Shown in pieces: positions 34,659 through 41,889 of a stretch of 41,889 nt of DNA. The first letter of the stretch is position 1. Each line of letters begins with the position of its first letter. Source of the stretch: CAYGUK01 sp964352985 (GTDB lineage: Bacteria > Pseudomonadota > Gammaproteobacteria > JAHCLG01). Position numbers and translations under genes: made by a program. The stretch covers positions 1 through 41,889 of the forward strand of contig CAYGUK010000025.1 in NCBI GenBank assembly GCA_964352985.1. Reading direction: 5' to 3'. Below the pieces are notes generated by a model. That model did no database searches and was not told the DNA's origin. It was given only the letters and a program-made list of their open reading frames with translations.

Positions 34659-37357
34659 CAAAACATTACATTATTTCACAACGCTGGTTTAGCAATTTAG
34701 AACCTGAATTAGGTTTAGGTAGTATCACCGATATTAATCAACGCACCATCACGCTTGAATTTAAAGCGGTGGGTGAAACGAGAACATATAGCCACGATAA
34801 TAATTTAATTCGTGCGAAATTTCATTCAGGCGAAACGATACTTTTAAAAGATAATCAAACAGCTGTAATCGTTAATCGACAAAAAGATCAGCACTTATTT
34901 AGTTACGAAATAGAAATTAATGGTCATAAAAAAATCATTCATGAACAAGATTTAAGTGAATTTAATCAATTAAATTATGTCAAAAAACGTTTGTTAAATA
35001 ATATTTTTGATGATATGGCAGCATTTGAATTACGTTATTTATGTAATTATTATTCTGTGAAAGCCATGCAGTCACCCTTATATGGTTGCCAAGGCGCAAG
35101 AGTTGATATTTTACCGCATCAATTACACATTATTTATAGTCTTGCTGCCAATCATCATCCACGTATCATGTTAGCAGATGAAGTGGGCTTAGGAAAAACC
35201 ATTGAAGCTGGATTAATTTTGCGTAAAAGAATGTTAAATTACTTAAGCCAAAATGCGTTAATTGTCGTCCCTAAACAACTTTGTACCCAATGGATAATTG
35301 AATTTCAACGACGTTTTAATATGGCATTGAGTTATTTTGATCAAGAACGTATTGAAAATATCGATGGCGAGAATCCCTTCGCAACAGAACAACTCATTTT
35401 AATTTCACATGAATTATTACTGAATAATGAACAACTACAACAACAGTGTTTAGCCATCGATTGGGATATGTTAATTATCGATGAAGCACATCATATTATT
35501 TCGAGCCATCAACAAAACGATTTTATTCCTCTGCTAGCAAAGCAAAGTCAAGGTTTATTACTATTAACTGCAACACCAGAGCAACAAGGTTTACAACAAT
35601 ATTTTCACTGTTTGCAATTAATTGATCCTTTAAGATTTAATGATTTTAATCAATTTCAGCAACAACAATACCAATACCACCTCATTGCGAGTGTCATTCA
35701 TCAAATAATGAAACATGAAAAAATTACACCAGAGGATTTTGACCAGATTTTAACAATAGCTAAAACTGAAGAGTTAACAATCTATCAAGCTGATCCAAAA
35801 AATTATGCGGATCCACTTACCCTCGCGCAATATTTATTAAATTACCATGGCATTTCAAATTATGTTTATCGCAATACGAGACAAAATGTCAAAGGATTCC
35901 CAGAAAAAACACTTCATGCTGAAATAATAAATGGTCAAGATGATAAATTAGCTTGGCTAGTAAAAACCATTGAATCTTTAGGTAATGATAAAATCCTCTT
36001 AATTTGCCAAGATATTCATACCGCAAAATCATTAAATGATACCTTAAATGAACAATATCGAATCCCCTGTAATGTTTTCCATGAACAATTAAGTTTAATT
36101 CAACGCGATAGAATTGCCGCGCAATTTTCAATGGCAAATTCATCAACCCAATTATTAATTTGTTCTGAAATTGGCAGTGAAGGCCGAAACTTTCAATTTT
36201 GTCAGCATTTAATTTTATATGACTTACCTGAAAATAGTGATTTACTCGCGCAACGTATTGGTCGCTTAGATAGAATTGGCCAACAACATCATATCCATAT
36301 TTATGTGGGTATCATTAAAAATTCTCGCGAAGAAATATTCTATAAATTATATCATGAAGTATTTAATGCCTTTTTAGAATACGACCCCAGCATATTAGCT
36401 GTGCTAGCTGAATTAGACTTCACTCAAGATTTAACTGATATTTTACAACTGGCCAAAGAAAAACATTTACATTATCAAGCAACAATTCAACAGGCAAAAG
36501 ATCAGTTATTGGAATTTAATTTACTATCCAATGTTGATGTCCCTCATCTACAACTTATTATCAAACAATTAGACAATGATAAAAATCTCATTCCATTTTG
36601 TCATCGATTACTCGAATATTACGGCATCGAATTTGATATGATAGATGATAAAATTGCAAAAATTCATCCGCGCGATGATTTAAAAGTCGACTATTTCCCA
36701 GGCATAAAAGAACAAGAACAATTCGCCTGCTTTGATCGTAAACTCGCGTTATTACGAGAAGATTTACAATTTTTAAGTTTTGAACATAAAATCATTAAAG
36801 AAGGCATGGAGCTGGTTCTTAACTCAGCTTTAGGTAATGCTGTCATAGGCGAACTCCCAGCAGGAACACATTCTACTCTAAAAAGCGGTGAACTTTTATT
36901 AGAAGCCATCTTTTTAATTCGCTTATCGTACCCCAAAGAATTACAATTACACCAATTTTTACCGCAAAAACCGCTACGTATTTTACTCGATCATCGCCAC
37001 AATAATTTAGCGGAAAAAATTAGTTTAGAAAAAATTAATGCGGAAGTTATCGATCATCAACAAAGTGATACCCAACCCATTTTGCAACATTTTCACGATG
37101 ATATTAGTCAATTGATTAAAATTGCCCAAGCTCAAGCTGATGGTTTGATTGCTGAAATAAGCCATGATTTTACCCAGCAAATCCAGCAACAGTTTTTACA
37201 AGAAAATAAACATTTATTAAAACTACACTCTATTTCGCCAACACCGCAATTAGAGGAAAAAATAAATGCGTTAAAGAACTTAACTGAACAACGTCTTGCG
37301 TTTGCACATCACATCACATTGGCGCTTGATGCGTTACGATTGTTAATCGTGGCCTGA
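34655..37357 (+). CDS. rapA: RNA polymerase-associated ATPase RapA
   Basis: A 900-aa SWI2/SNF2 protein that rescues and recycles RNA polymerase. The N-terminal Tudor-like region starts QRWFSNLEPELGLGSI, as in E. coli RapA (QRWISDTESELGLG). The ATPase core has Walker A DEVGLGKT (175-182), DEAH (276-279), TATPEQ, and the helicase-C motifs SEIGSEGRNFQF and QRIGRLDRIGQ. The C-terminal domain ends with LALDALRLLIV, also as in E. coli. It is somewhat shorter than E. coli RapA (968 aa). The ATG overlaps the nadD stop (ATGA). Its position between nadD and rsfS is unusual, because these two are usually neighbours. Confidence 0.96.
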   Translation: MTKHYIISQRWFSNLEPELGLGSITDINQRTITLEFKAVGETRTYSHDNNLIRAKFHSGETILLKDNQTAVIVNRQKDQHLFSYEIEINGHKKIIHEQDLSEFNQLNYVKKRLLNNIFDDMAAFELRYLCNYYSVKAMQSPLYGCQGARVDILPHQLHIIYSLAANHHPRIMLADEVGLGKTIEAGLILRKRMLNYLSQNALIVVPKQLCTQWIIEFQRRFNMALSYFDQERIENIDGENPFATEQLILISHELLLNNEQLQQQCLAIDWDMLIIDEAHHIISSHQQNDFIPLLAKQSQGLLLLTATPEQQGLQQYFHCLQLIDPLRFNDFNQFQQQQYQYHLIASVIHQIMKHEKITPEDFDQILTIAKTEELTIYQADPKNYADPLTLAQYLLNYHGISNYVYRNTRQNVKGFPEKTLHAEIINGQDDKLAWLVKTIESLGNDKILLICQDIHTAKSLNDTLNEQYRIPCNVFHEQLSLIQRDRIAAQFSMANSSTQLLICSEIGSEGRNFQFCQHLILYDLPENSDLLAQRIGRLDRIGQQHHIHIYVGIIKNSREEIFYKLYHEVFNAFLEYDPSILAVLAELDFTQDLTDILQLAKEKHLHYQATIQQAKDQLLEFNLLSNVDVPHLQLIIKQLDNDKNLIPFCHRLLEYYGIEFDMIDDKIAKIHPRDDLKVDYFPGIKEQEQFACFDRKLALLREDLQFLSFEHKIIKEGMELVLNSALGNAVIGELPAGTHSTLKSGELLLEAIFLIRLSYPKELQLHQFLPQKPLRILLDHRHNNLAEKISLEKINAEVIDHQQSDTQPILQHFHDDISQLIKIAQAQADGLIAEISHDFTQQIQQQFLQENKHLLKLHSISPTPQLEEKINALKNLTEQRLAFAHHITLALDALRLLIVA

Positions 37358-37428
37358 AATGCTTCACAAGCATGCATTTAATAGGTATGATTTGAACTTA
37401 ATGAAATCAGGAAATAAATACATATAAT

Positions 37429-37779
37429 ATGCAATACCATGAATTAGAAACGATTGTGATCAATGCCTTAGAAGAATTAAAAGCCGTTAATATCATTAAA
37501 CTCGATGTTCGCCCTCTCACTAGTATCACTGATGAAATGATTATTTGTACTGGGACTTCCACTCGACATGTCAAATCCATTAGTAATAACTTAGTTCAAA
37601 CCGTTAAACAAGCGGGTGTTCAACCTTTAGGGGTTGAAGGGGAACAAATGTCAGAATGGATCTTAGTTGATCTCGGCGATATCGTTATCCACATAATGCA
37701 AACGACAGCTCGTGAATTTTATCAATTAGAAAAATTGTGGGATGCCAATCTCATTTCTGAAAATGAAGCTCATAATTAA
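37429..37779 (+). CDS. rsfS: Ribosomal silencing factor RsfS
   Basis: A 116-aa protein of the Iojap/RsfS family that binds ribosomal protein L14 and blocks subunit joining under nutrient limitation. Recognisable segments are LKAVNIIKLDVRPLTSITDEMIICTGTSTRHVKSI and GVEGEQMSEWILVDLGDIVIHIM, followed by REFYQLEKLW. Length is typical. It follows rapA by 71 bp and is three bases from rlmH, so it probably forms a pair with rlmH. Confidence 0.96.
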   Translation: MQYHELETIVINALEELKAVNIIKLDVRPLTSITDEMIICTGTSTRHVKSISNNLVQTVKQAGVQPLGVEGEQMSEWILVDLGDIVIHIMQTTAREFYQLEKLWDANLISENEAHN

Positions 37780-37782
37780 ATA

Positions 37783-38253
37783 ATGAAATTAAATATCATT
37801 GCAATTGGAACCAAAATGCCAACGTGGGTGGTCGAAGGTTTTTTAGAATTTCATAAACGTTTAAACGCCAGTTTCAATATTAATCTCATTGAACTTCCCT
37901 TAGCCAAGCGCAGCAAACAATCCGTCACTGAAAAAATCATTCAACAAGAAGGTGATGCAATTTTAAATAAACTCAGTTCTGATGATGAAGTTATTGCATT
38001 AGAAGTGAAAGGCCAAGCCTGGTCAACTGAAGCACTCGCTAAAAAATTAGAATTCTGGCAACAAAGTAGGAAGACAATAAATTTTATTATTGGTGGTCCC
38101 GATGGGTTAGCGAAAAGTTGCTTACAACGCGCAAATGAAAAGTGGTCACTTTCAAATTTAACGCTACCTCATCCTTTAGTGCGGTTGATTTTAATCGAAC
38201 AATTATATCGCGCTCATACCATTAATATTAATCATCCTTATCATCGCGCCTAA
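37783..38253 (+). CDS. rlmH: 23S rRNA pseudouridine-1915 N3-methyltransferase RlmH
   Basis: A 156-aa SPOUT methyltransferase acting on Psi1915 in helix 69 of 70S ribosomes. The SAM-binding knot is visible as FIIGGPDGLA (about 102-111) and the end LPHPLVRLILIEQLYRAHTI followed by NHPYHRA is diagnostic, with the catalytic-site tail YHR. Size matches the family (about 155 aa). It closes the leuS to rlmH cluster directly after rsfS. Confidence 0.97.
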   Translation: MKLNIIAIGTKMPTWVVEGFLEFHKRLNASFNINLIELPLAKRSKQSVTEKIIQQEGDAILNKLSSDDEVIALEVKGQAWSTEALAKKLEFWQQSRKTINFIIGGPDGLAKSCLQRANEKWSLSNLTLPHPLVRLILIEQLYRAHTININHPYHRA

Positions 38254-38385
38254 ACTTTGAAAATCTATCTAATTAAACAAGCACATCTGATGTAAGTCTC
38301 ACCCACAATAAAACAACCGAACACTGCAATTTGGCGAGAGTCATCTATTATTAGAGTAAGAACCCGTTCCAATAGGATCCTGATT

Positions 38386-38736
38386 ATGAAAAGCCGCCTA
38401 ACTATCAATAGCTTAATCTTGGCAAGTGTCATGTTTCTGTTACTATTAGTCGGCACGCTTCAAAGCCCCACGGCCATCGCAAAAAAGAAACCCAGTTTAA
38501 CGTTTTATATGACAGATTGGTGTCCTTATTGTGCGAAAGCAAAACGATTTTTATCCGAGCATGATATTTCATATCATGAATGTAACATTGAACGAAATAT
38601 GAAATGTAAAGAAGCCTTCCATCAAGAATTCCCAAATTCTGGTGTCCCTGTTTTATCAACCGGTAAAAAACATATTGTGGGTTATAGTTGGGGCGGTTAT
38701 AGCAAATTTTTATTGCAGAATGGGTATATTGAGTAA
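38386..38736 (+). CDS. Exported or membrane-anchored glutaredoxin-like protein
   Basis: A 116-aa protein. Residues 1-32 are a signal peptide or anchor (SLILASVMFLLLLVGTL core, possible cleavage after AIA), followed by a glutaredoxin domain with the active site CPYC (Cys46, Cys49) in FYMTDWCPYCAKAKRFL. The cis-Pro is in SGVPVL and the glutathione-site Gly in VGYSWGGYSKFL, as in monodomain glutaredoxins. AGGATCC upstream of the ATG supports this start, which includes the signal. Glutaredoxins are normally cytosolic and use glutathione, so a periplasmic location implies a role in envelope thiol chemistry or a membrane-tethered form. It is a single gene. Confidence 0.85.
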   Translation: MKSRLTINSLILASVMFLLLLVGTLQSPTAIAKKKPSLTFYMTDWCPYCAKAKRFLSEHDISYHECNIERNMKCKEAFHQEFPNSGVPVLSTGKKHIVGYSWGGYSKFLLQNGYIE

Positions 38737-38827
38737 TTCACTTATTAACAATTTTAATAGTCTAACTTAATTAAGCAATATTGTTGTAATTACTAAATCC
38801 TACTTTAATATAAATTTGAAAAAATAA

Positions 38828-39310
38828 TTACGAAGTTAAGCTAACGCTTGGGGTTGGTTGAGAAGATAATCTCCTCGCTATTGTATCATCATATAAATTT
38901 GCCGCATGTTGGATTAAGTCGTCGATAGAAGTTCCTTGTATTTGGCCTGTTGCCGCGTCTTCTGTTCTTACAGTCCTCAATTGTTCTACAAGAGCCTTAT
39001 GAATTGTTTCAAATTCTTCTTTTGTAATAAACCCACCATTTAATACAGGCATAGGAGTTGGTTCATATTGAAATAATAATTTCTCAGCATCTGGAAATCG
39101 AGCTGCGACTATTGCCTTTGCAAATATTAGACGTCTAATTTCTACCGGAATTCCAACTGTTGATGTTCTAATATATTCGTCATAAGCGACATTCCACATT
39201 AATCTTAGCTGATTTACAAAATTTATTGCATCCTCTTTACTTTCAATCGGTTGACGCCAACAATATCCATCTATAAATTTTTGAGGGGGACTAACTTCAA
39301 TATTTGGCAT
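38828..39310 (-). CDS. Unrecognised 160-aa protein
   Basis: No family is recognised. It is soluble with no signal peptide or membrane segment. The middle (about 20-120) is helix-rich, with FVNQLRLMWNVAYDEYIR and FITKEEFETIHKALVEQLRTVR. The last 18 residues (ARRLSSQPTPSVSLTS) are Ser/Thr/Pro-rich and polar. The AT-rich leader has a weak GAG site before the ATG. It is convergent with the glutaredoxin-like gene and divergent from glpD. A lineage-specific or effector protein is possible, but nothing decides this. Confidence 0.65.
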   Translation of the reverse strand: MPNIEVSPPQKFIDGYCWRQPIESKEDAINFVNQLRLMWNVAYDEYIRTSTVGIPVEIRRLIFAKAIVAARFPDAEKLLFQYEPTPMPVLNGGFITKEEFETIHKALVEQLRTVRTEDAATGQIQGTSIDDLIQHAANLYDDTIARRLSSQPTPSVSLTS

Positions 39311-39541
39311 GTTGTTCTCACTTTATATTTTGAATTTTTCAATAAGCACATGATACACCTCTTATGAAAAACTACGATATCCCGTGATTGGGATACACCG
39401 TTTATTACTAAAAATTGATAATTTGCCAAAATGTTATAAAATCATTTTATTGTTTAAAAATTGTATTTAACTATCTGAAACAATTTTATTTACCTTTAGT
39501 TTTATCCTATCATTCTCTTTTTGAATAACGCTGAAAATTCT

Positions 39542-41026
39542 ATGGCAAATGAATATGACATTATCATCATTGGTGGTGGTATTAACGGATGTGGGATTGC
39601 TGCTGATTGTGCAGAACGTGGCTTAAATGTTTATTTATGTGAGCAAGATGACTTAGCGTCGGGTACTTCTTCTGCAAGCAGTAAACTCATTCATGGTGGT
39701 TTGCGTTATTTAGAATATTACGAATTTCGTTTAGTGCGAGAAGCTTTGCGAGAACGAGAAGTTTTATTAAATAAAGCCCCTCATATTATCAAACCCATGC
39801 GTTTTATCATGCCACATAGCAAAGCCTTGCGACCAAGTTGGATGATATCATGTGGTTTATTTTTATATGATCATTTAGCCAAACGTAAAACATTAGAGAA
39901 AAGTAAAAAATTAAAACTAGCACCATTAGAAGATAATCCGTTACTCGCAAAATATAAAACTGCTTTTAGTTATGCTGATTGTTGGGCTGATGATGCGAGA
40001 TTAGTGATCCTAAATGCCATGAGTGCTAGAGATAATCATGCAACAATCGAAACCCGCACACGCGCGAATCGTGTTACTCGTCATCCTGATCATTGGGAAG
40101 TTGAAGTATTTAATCGTAATAACAATCAAAAAAATAGTATCAAAAGTAAATTACTTATAAACGCGGCTGGGCCTTGGGTAAGAAATGTGAGAGACGGAAT
40201 TATCAAAGTCCCGAGTGAACACCGGATCACGTTATGCCAGGGTAGTCATATCATTACACCTAAATTTTACTCAGGTGATAACGCTTATATATTACAGCAT
40301 CATGATCGTCGAATTATATTTGTGATCCCTTATCTTGAAAAATATTGCATTATTGGTACCACAGATATTGCTTATTCCGGTGATCCAGGATTAGTTAAAA
40401 TTACACAAGATGAAATCACTTATTTACTTGACGTCATCAAACATTATTTTAGTCATCCCCCAACCATGGCAGAAATACTTCACACTTATTCTGGCGTGCG
40501 TCCATTATTAAGTGATGGCGTGGATGATTTATCTGCGGTGACACGAGAATACACGTTAGAACTCAACGCTGAACAAGCACCACTTATTACTATCTTCGGT
40601 GGCAAAATTACCACTTACCGAAAATTAGCGGAATCTGTCGTCGCTAAATTAAAACCCTTTTTTCCCCATTTAAAAAACAATTCAACACGAGAAACGATTT
40701 TACCCGGTGGTGATATCACGAATGGTGATATGACTAAATTTACTGAAACCTTAGCGCAAGAATTTACTTGGCTAGATGACTCAATTTGTCATCGTTATGC
40801 CCACACTTATGGCACTAAATCTTATGAATTATTAAAAAATTGTAATCAGTTAGAAAAAATGGGACAGCATTTTGGTCATGGTTTATATGAGCGTGAAGTA
40901 TTATATCTTAAGCACCTAGAATGGGCACAAACTGTAGACGATATTTTATGGCGGCGAACTAAACTTGGATTAAAATTCTCGGCAGATGACATAAATGATT
41001 TAAAAGTTTATTTGGGTCAAGCTTGA
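39542..41026 (+). CDS. glpD: Aerobic glycerol-3-phosphate dehydrogenase
   Basis: A 494-aa FAD enzyme on the inner membrane that oxidises glycerol-3-phosphate to dihydroxyacetone phosphate and passes electrons to quinone. The FAD Rossmann motif is at the N-terminus (IIIGGGINGCGIAADCAERG), followed by TSSASSKLIHGGLRYLEYYEF, and later IGTTDIAYSGDP and TYSGVRPL, all as in E. coli GlpD. The C-terminal domain is present. I start it at the ATG at 39542; a TTG at 39521 would add seven unsupported residues. No glpK, glpF or glpR lies next to it, so it is a stand-alone gene, perhaps using host-derived glycerol-3-phosphate (inference). A 6-bp hairpin TATCCC / GGGATA lies upstream at 39378-39395. Confidence 0.97.
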   Translation: MANEYDIIIIGGGINGCGIAADCAERGLNVYLCEQDDLASGTSSASSKLIHGGLRYLEYYEFRLVREALREREVLLNKAPHIIKPMRFIMPHSKALRPSWMISCGLFLYDHLAKRKTLEKSKKLKLAPLEDNPLLAKYKTAFSYADCWADDARLVILNAMSARDNHATIETRTRANRVTRHPDHWEVEVFNRNNNQKNSIKSKLLINAAGPWVRNVRDGIIKVPSEHRITLCQGSHIITPKFYSGDNAYILQHHDRRIIFVIPYLEKYCIIGTTDIAYSGDPGLVKITQDEITYLLDVIKHYFSHPPTMAEILHTYSGVRPLLSDGVDDLSAVTREYTLELNAEQAPLITIFGGKITTYRKLAESVVAKLKPFFPHLKNNSTRETILPGGDITNGDMTKFTETLAQEFTWLDDSICHRYAHTYGTKSYELLKNCNQLEKMGQHFGHGLYEREVLYLKHLEWAQTVDDILWRRTKLGLKFSADDINDLKVYLGQA

Positions 41027-41077
41027 TTTTCTTGGTGTTAATTGCAATATAAAGTTATATTTAGTCTAATATATTCA

Positions 41078-41889
41078 TTAGAGTTTTTTTCCGTTATTAT
41101 ATTCTATTGATTCATCATCATTATCCATTTCTTCAAAAAAACTAGAATGGTTATATGAAAGCAGCGCCTGATTTTCAAGCTGTTCTGAAGAACCTTCTTC
41201 TAGTCCTTCTAAATATTCTGCATCAAGATAACTTTCAGAATCACTATCCTCTAATCCAGGTAAACTCCTATATTCAGCTGATCCAACTTGTTTAGATCCT
41301 ACGCCAAATGATTTTGTAGTTATCGAATCTCTTTCTTCCTCAAAAACAGCATCATTTTGTTCATCATCTGAATATTCAACATCAGAGTCCTCTGTATCAA
41401 CATGTTTTATTGCTGTAATTCTACGTATCAGCTCATAAGACACGTCTTGGCTAATTATCATTTCCCTGGAAATATCACTGCCTTTTAATACTTTTGAAAA
41501 AGGTTTGATTAATACCATTTGATTTAATAGATCTTCGGGAAAAAATGAAGTATATGGAAATGTCATTCTTTTATTTTGGTTATTCGTTATCCCCACATTC
41601 GCTTGTCGCTTACTTTTTCGAACAACATCGATTTTAACTGTCGCTGCGTGTTTATCGTGACAACGAGTCTGATGGCCTGTATTTAAATTTTTAAGCATTG
41701 CTAGAAATAAACAATACGGATTATCTAACAAATTAGGAGCCGCGACAATCGCATTTATCGCAGAAAATACAAAAGCGGTTCTATCTCTTGCACTTTTACA
41801 ACCCATAAAATGTAAACCTGCACTCCCCATCGCCAGTTGTTCACACGCTGCTTTTATAATATTTCTGAAATCTTTGGGTAGATCAGAAT
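41078..41889 (-). CDS. CX5R phosphatase-like protein, candidate phosphoinositide phosphatase effector (5' partial)
   Basis: The frame stays open through the right edge of the window, so the N-terminal part is missing; about 269 residues are visible. Thirty residues in is GLHFMGCKSARDRTAFVF. CKSARDRT is a CX5R phosphatase P-loop very close to the CKS(G/A)KDRT loop of SopB/IpgD, INPP4 4-phosphatases and Legionella SidF/SidP. It has the catalytic Cys at 41800-41798 and Arg at 41782-41780. A second block, LKNLNTGHQTRCHDKHAATVK, resembles the segment that follows the loop in SopB. The remaining 150 residues are hydrophilic with Ser/Asp/Glu-rich stretches, and the end EEMDNDDESIEYNNGKKL has an acidic E-block like Dot/Icm signals. 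Phosphoinositide phosphatase activity and secretion are inferred. The general-acid Asp cannot be identified in this fragment. Confidence 0.75.
   Translation of the reverse strand, partial: SDLPKDFRNIIKAACEQLAMGSAGLHFMGCKSARDRTAFVFSAINAIVAAPNLLDNPYCLFLAMLKNLNTGHQTRCHDKHAATVKIDVVRKSKRQANVGITNNQNKRMTFPYTSFFPEDLLNQMVLIKPFSKVLKGSDISREMIISQDVSYELIRRITAIKHVDTEDSDVEYSDDEQNDAVFEEERDSITTKSFGVGSKQVGSAEYRSLPGLEDSDSESYLDAEYLEGLEEGSSEQLENQALLSYNHSSFFEEMDNDDESIEYNNGKKL

Noticed and set aside
1..41889. CRISPR arrays, prophage genes, complete IS elements, rRNA or tRNA genes
   Set aside because: No regularly spaced repeats, phage structural genes, transposase, or RNA gene signatures were seen; the only mobile-like object is the short element at 25267-25446.

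Overview
This AT-rich window comes from the chromosome of a gammaproteobacterium. Gene order shows this: mreB-mreC-mreD with tldD on the same flank, miaB-ybeZ-ybeY-ybeX, and leuS-lptE-holA-nadD-rsfS-rlmH are classic gammaproteobacterial clusters. Low G+C, a gatCAB operon, and a high share of unrecognised genes with helical repeats, acidic tails or membrane segments suggest a host-associated lineage such as the Legionellales (Legionella/Coxiella/Berkiella-like). That placement is inference; no rRNA or tRNA gene is present to test it.

Layout. 1-3.9 kb: two paralogous SGNH/GDSL lipoproteins (one with its catalytic residues replaced), a small Fis-type HTH protein with a clear terminator, an SseB-like protein and tldD. 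3.9-5.0 kb: an orphan gene where many relatives carry maf-rng-yhdP. 5.1-7.5 kb: mreBCD on the minus strand, mreC apparently starting at AUU. 7.7-10.9 kb: gatCAB on the plus strand. 11.2-13.7 kb: an unknown gene and an MFS transporter. 13.7-17.4 kb: miaB, ybeZ, ybeY and ybeX (tRNA thiolation, ribosome/RNA maturation, CBS protein). 17.5-20.2 kb: corA and a short YheS-like ABC-F ATPase on the minus strand, separating ybeX from lnt (20.5-22.0 kb). 22.0-28.2 kb: an accessory stretch with a solenoid-repeat protein, two putative membrane proteins, a structured MITE-like element, a GlcG/HbpS-like protein and another unknown gene. 28.4-29.5 kb: an EamA-type transporter with a histidine-rich tail. 29.9-38.3 kb: leuS-lptE-holA-nadD-rapA-rsfS-rlmH, with rapA inserted into the usual order. 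38.4-41.0 kb: an exported glutaredoxin-like protein, an unknown gene and glpD. 41.1 kb to the end: the 3' part of a gene with a CX5R phosphatase loop like that of SopB/INPP4/SidF phosphoinositide phosphatases and an acidic C-terminus.

How it fits together. The housekeeping blocks cover cell shape (MreBCD), envelope biogenesis (Lnt, LptE), translation (GatCAB, LeuRS, MiaB, YbeY, RsfS, RlmH), replication and NAD (HolA, NadD) and transcription recycling (RapA). Between them lie single genes with their own leaders, several with perfect inverted repeats before the ribosome binding site. Several of these have C-terminal acidic or Ser/Thr-rich ends like Dot/Icm secretion signals, and one carries a phosphoinositide-phosphatase signature. 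The most notable observations are the effector-like phosphatase at the right edge, the AUU start of mreC, the dead SGNH paralogue, the 30-residue repeat protein and the terminator-like hairpin in the leader of the 221-aa gene.
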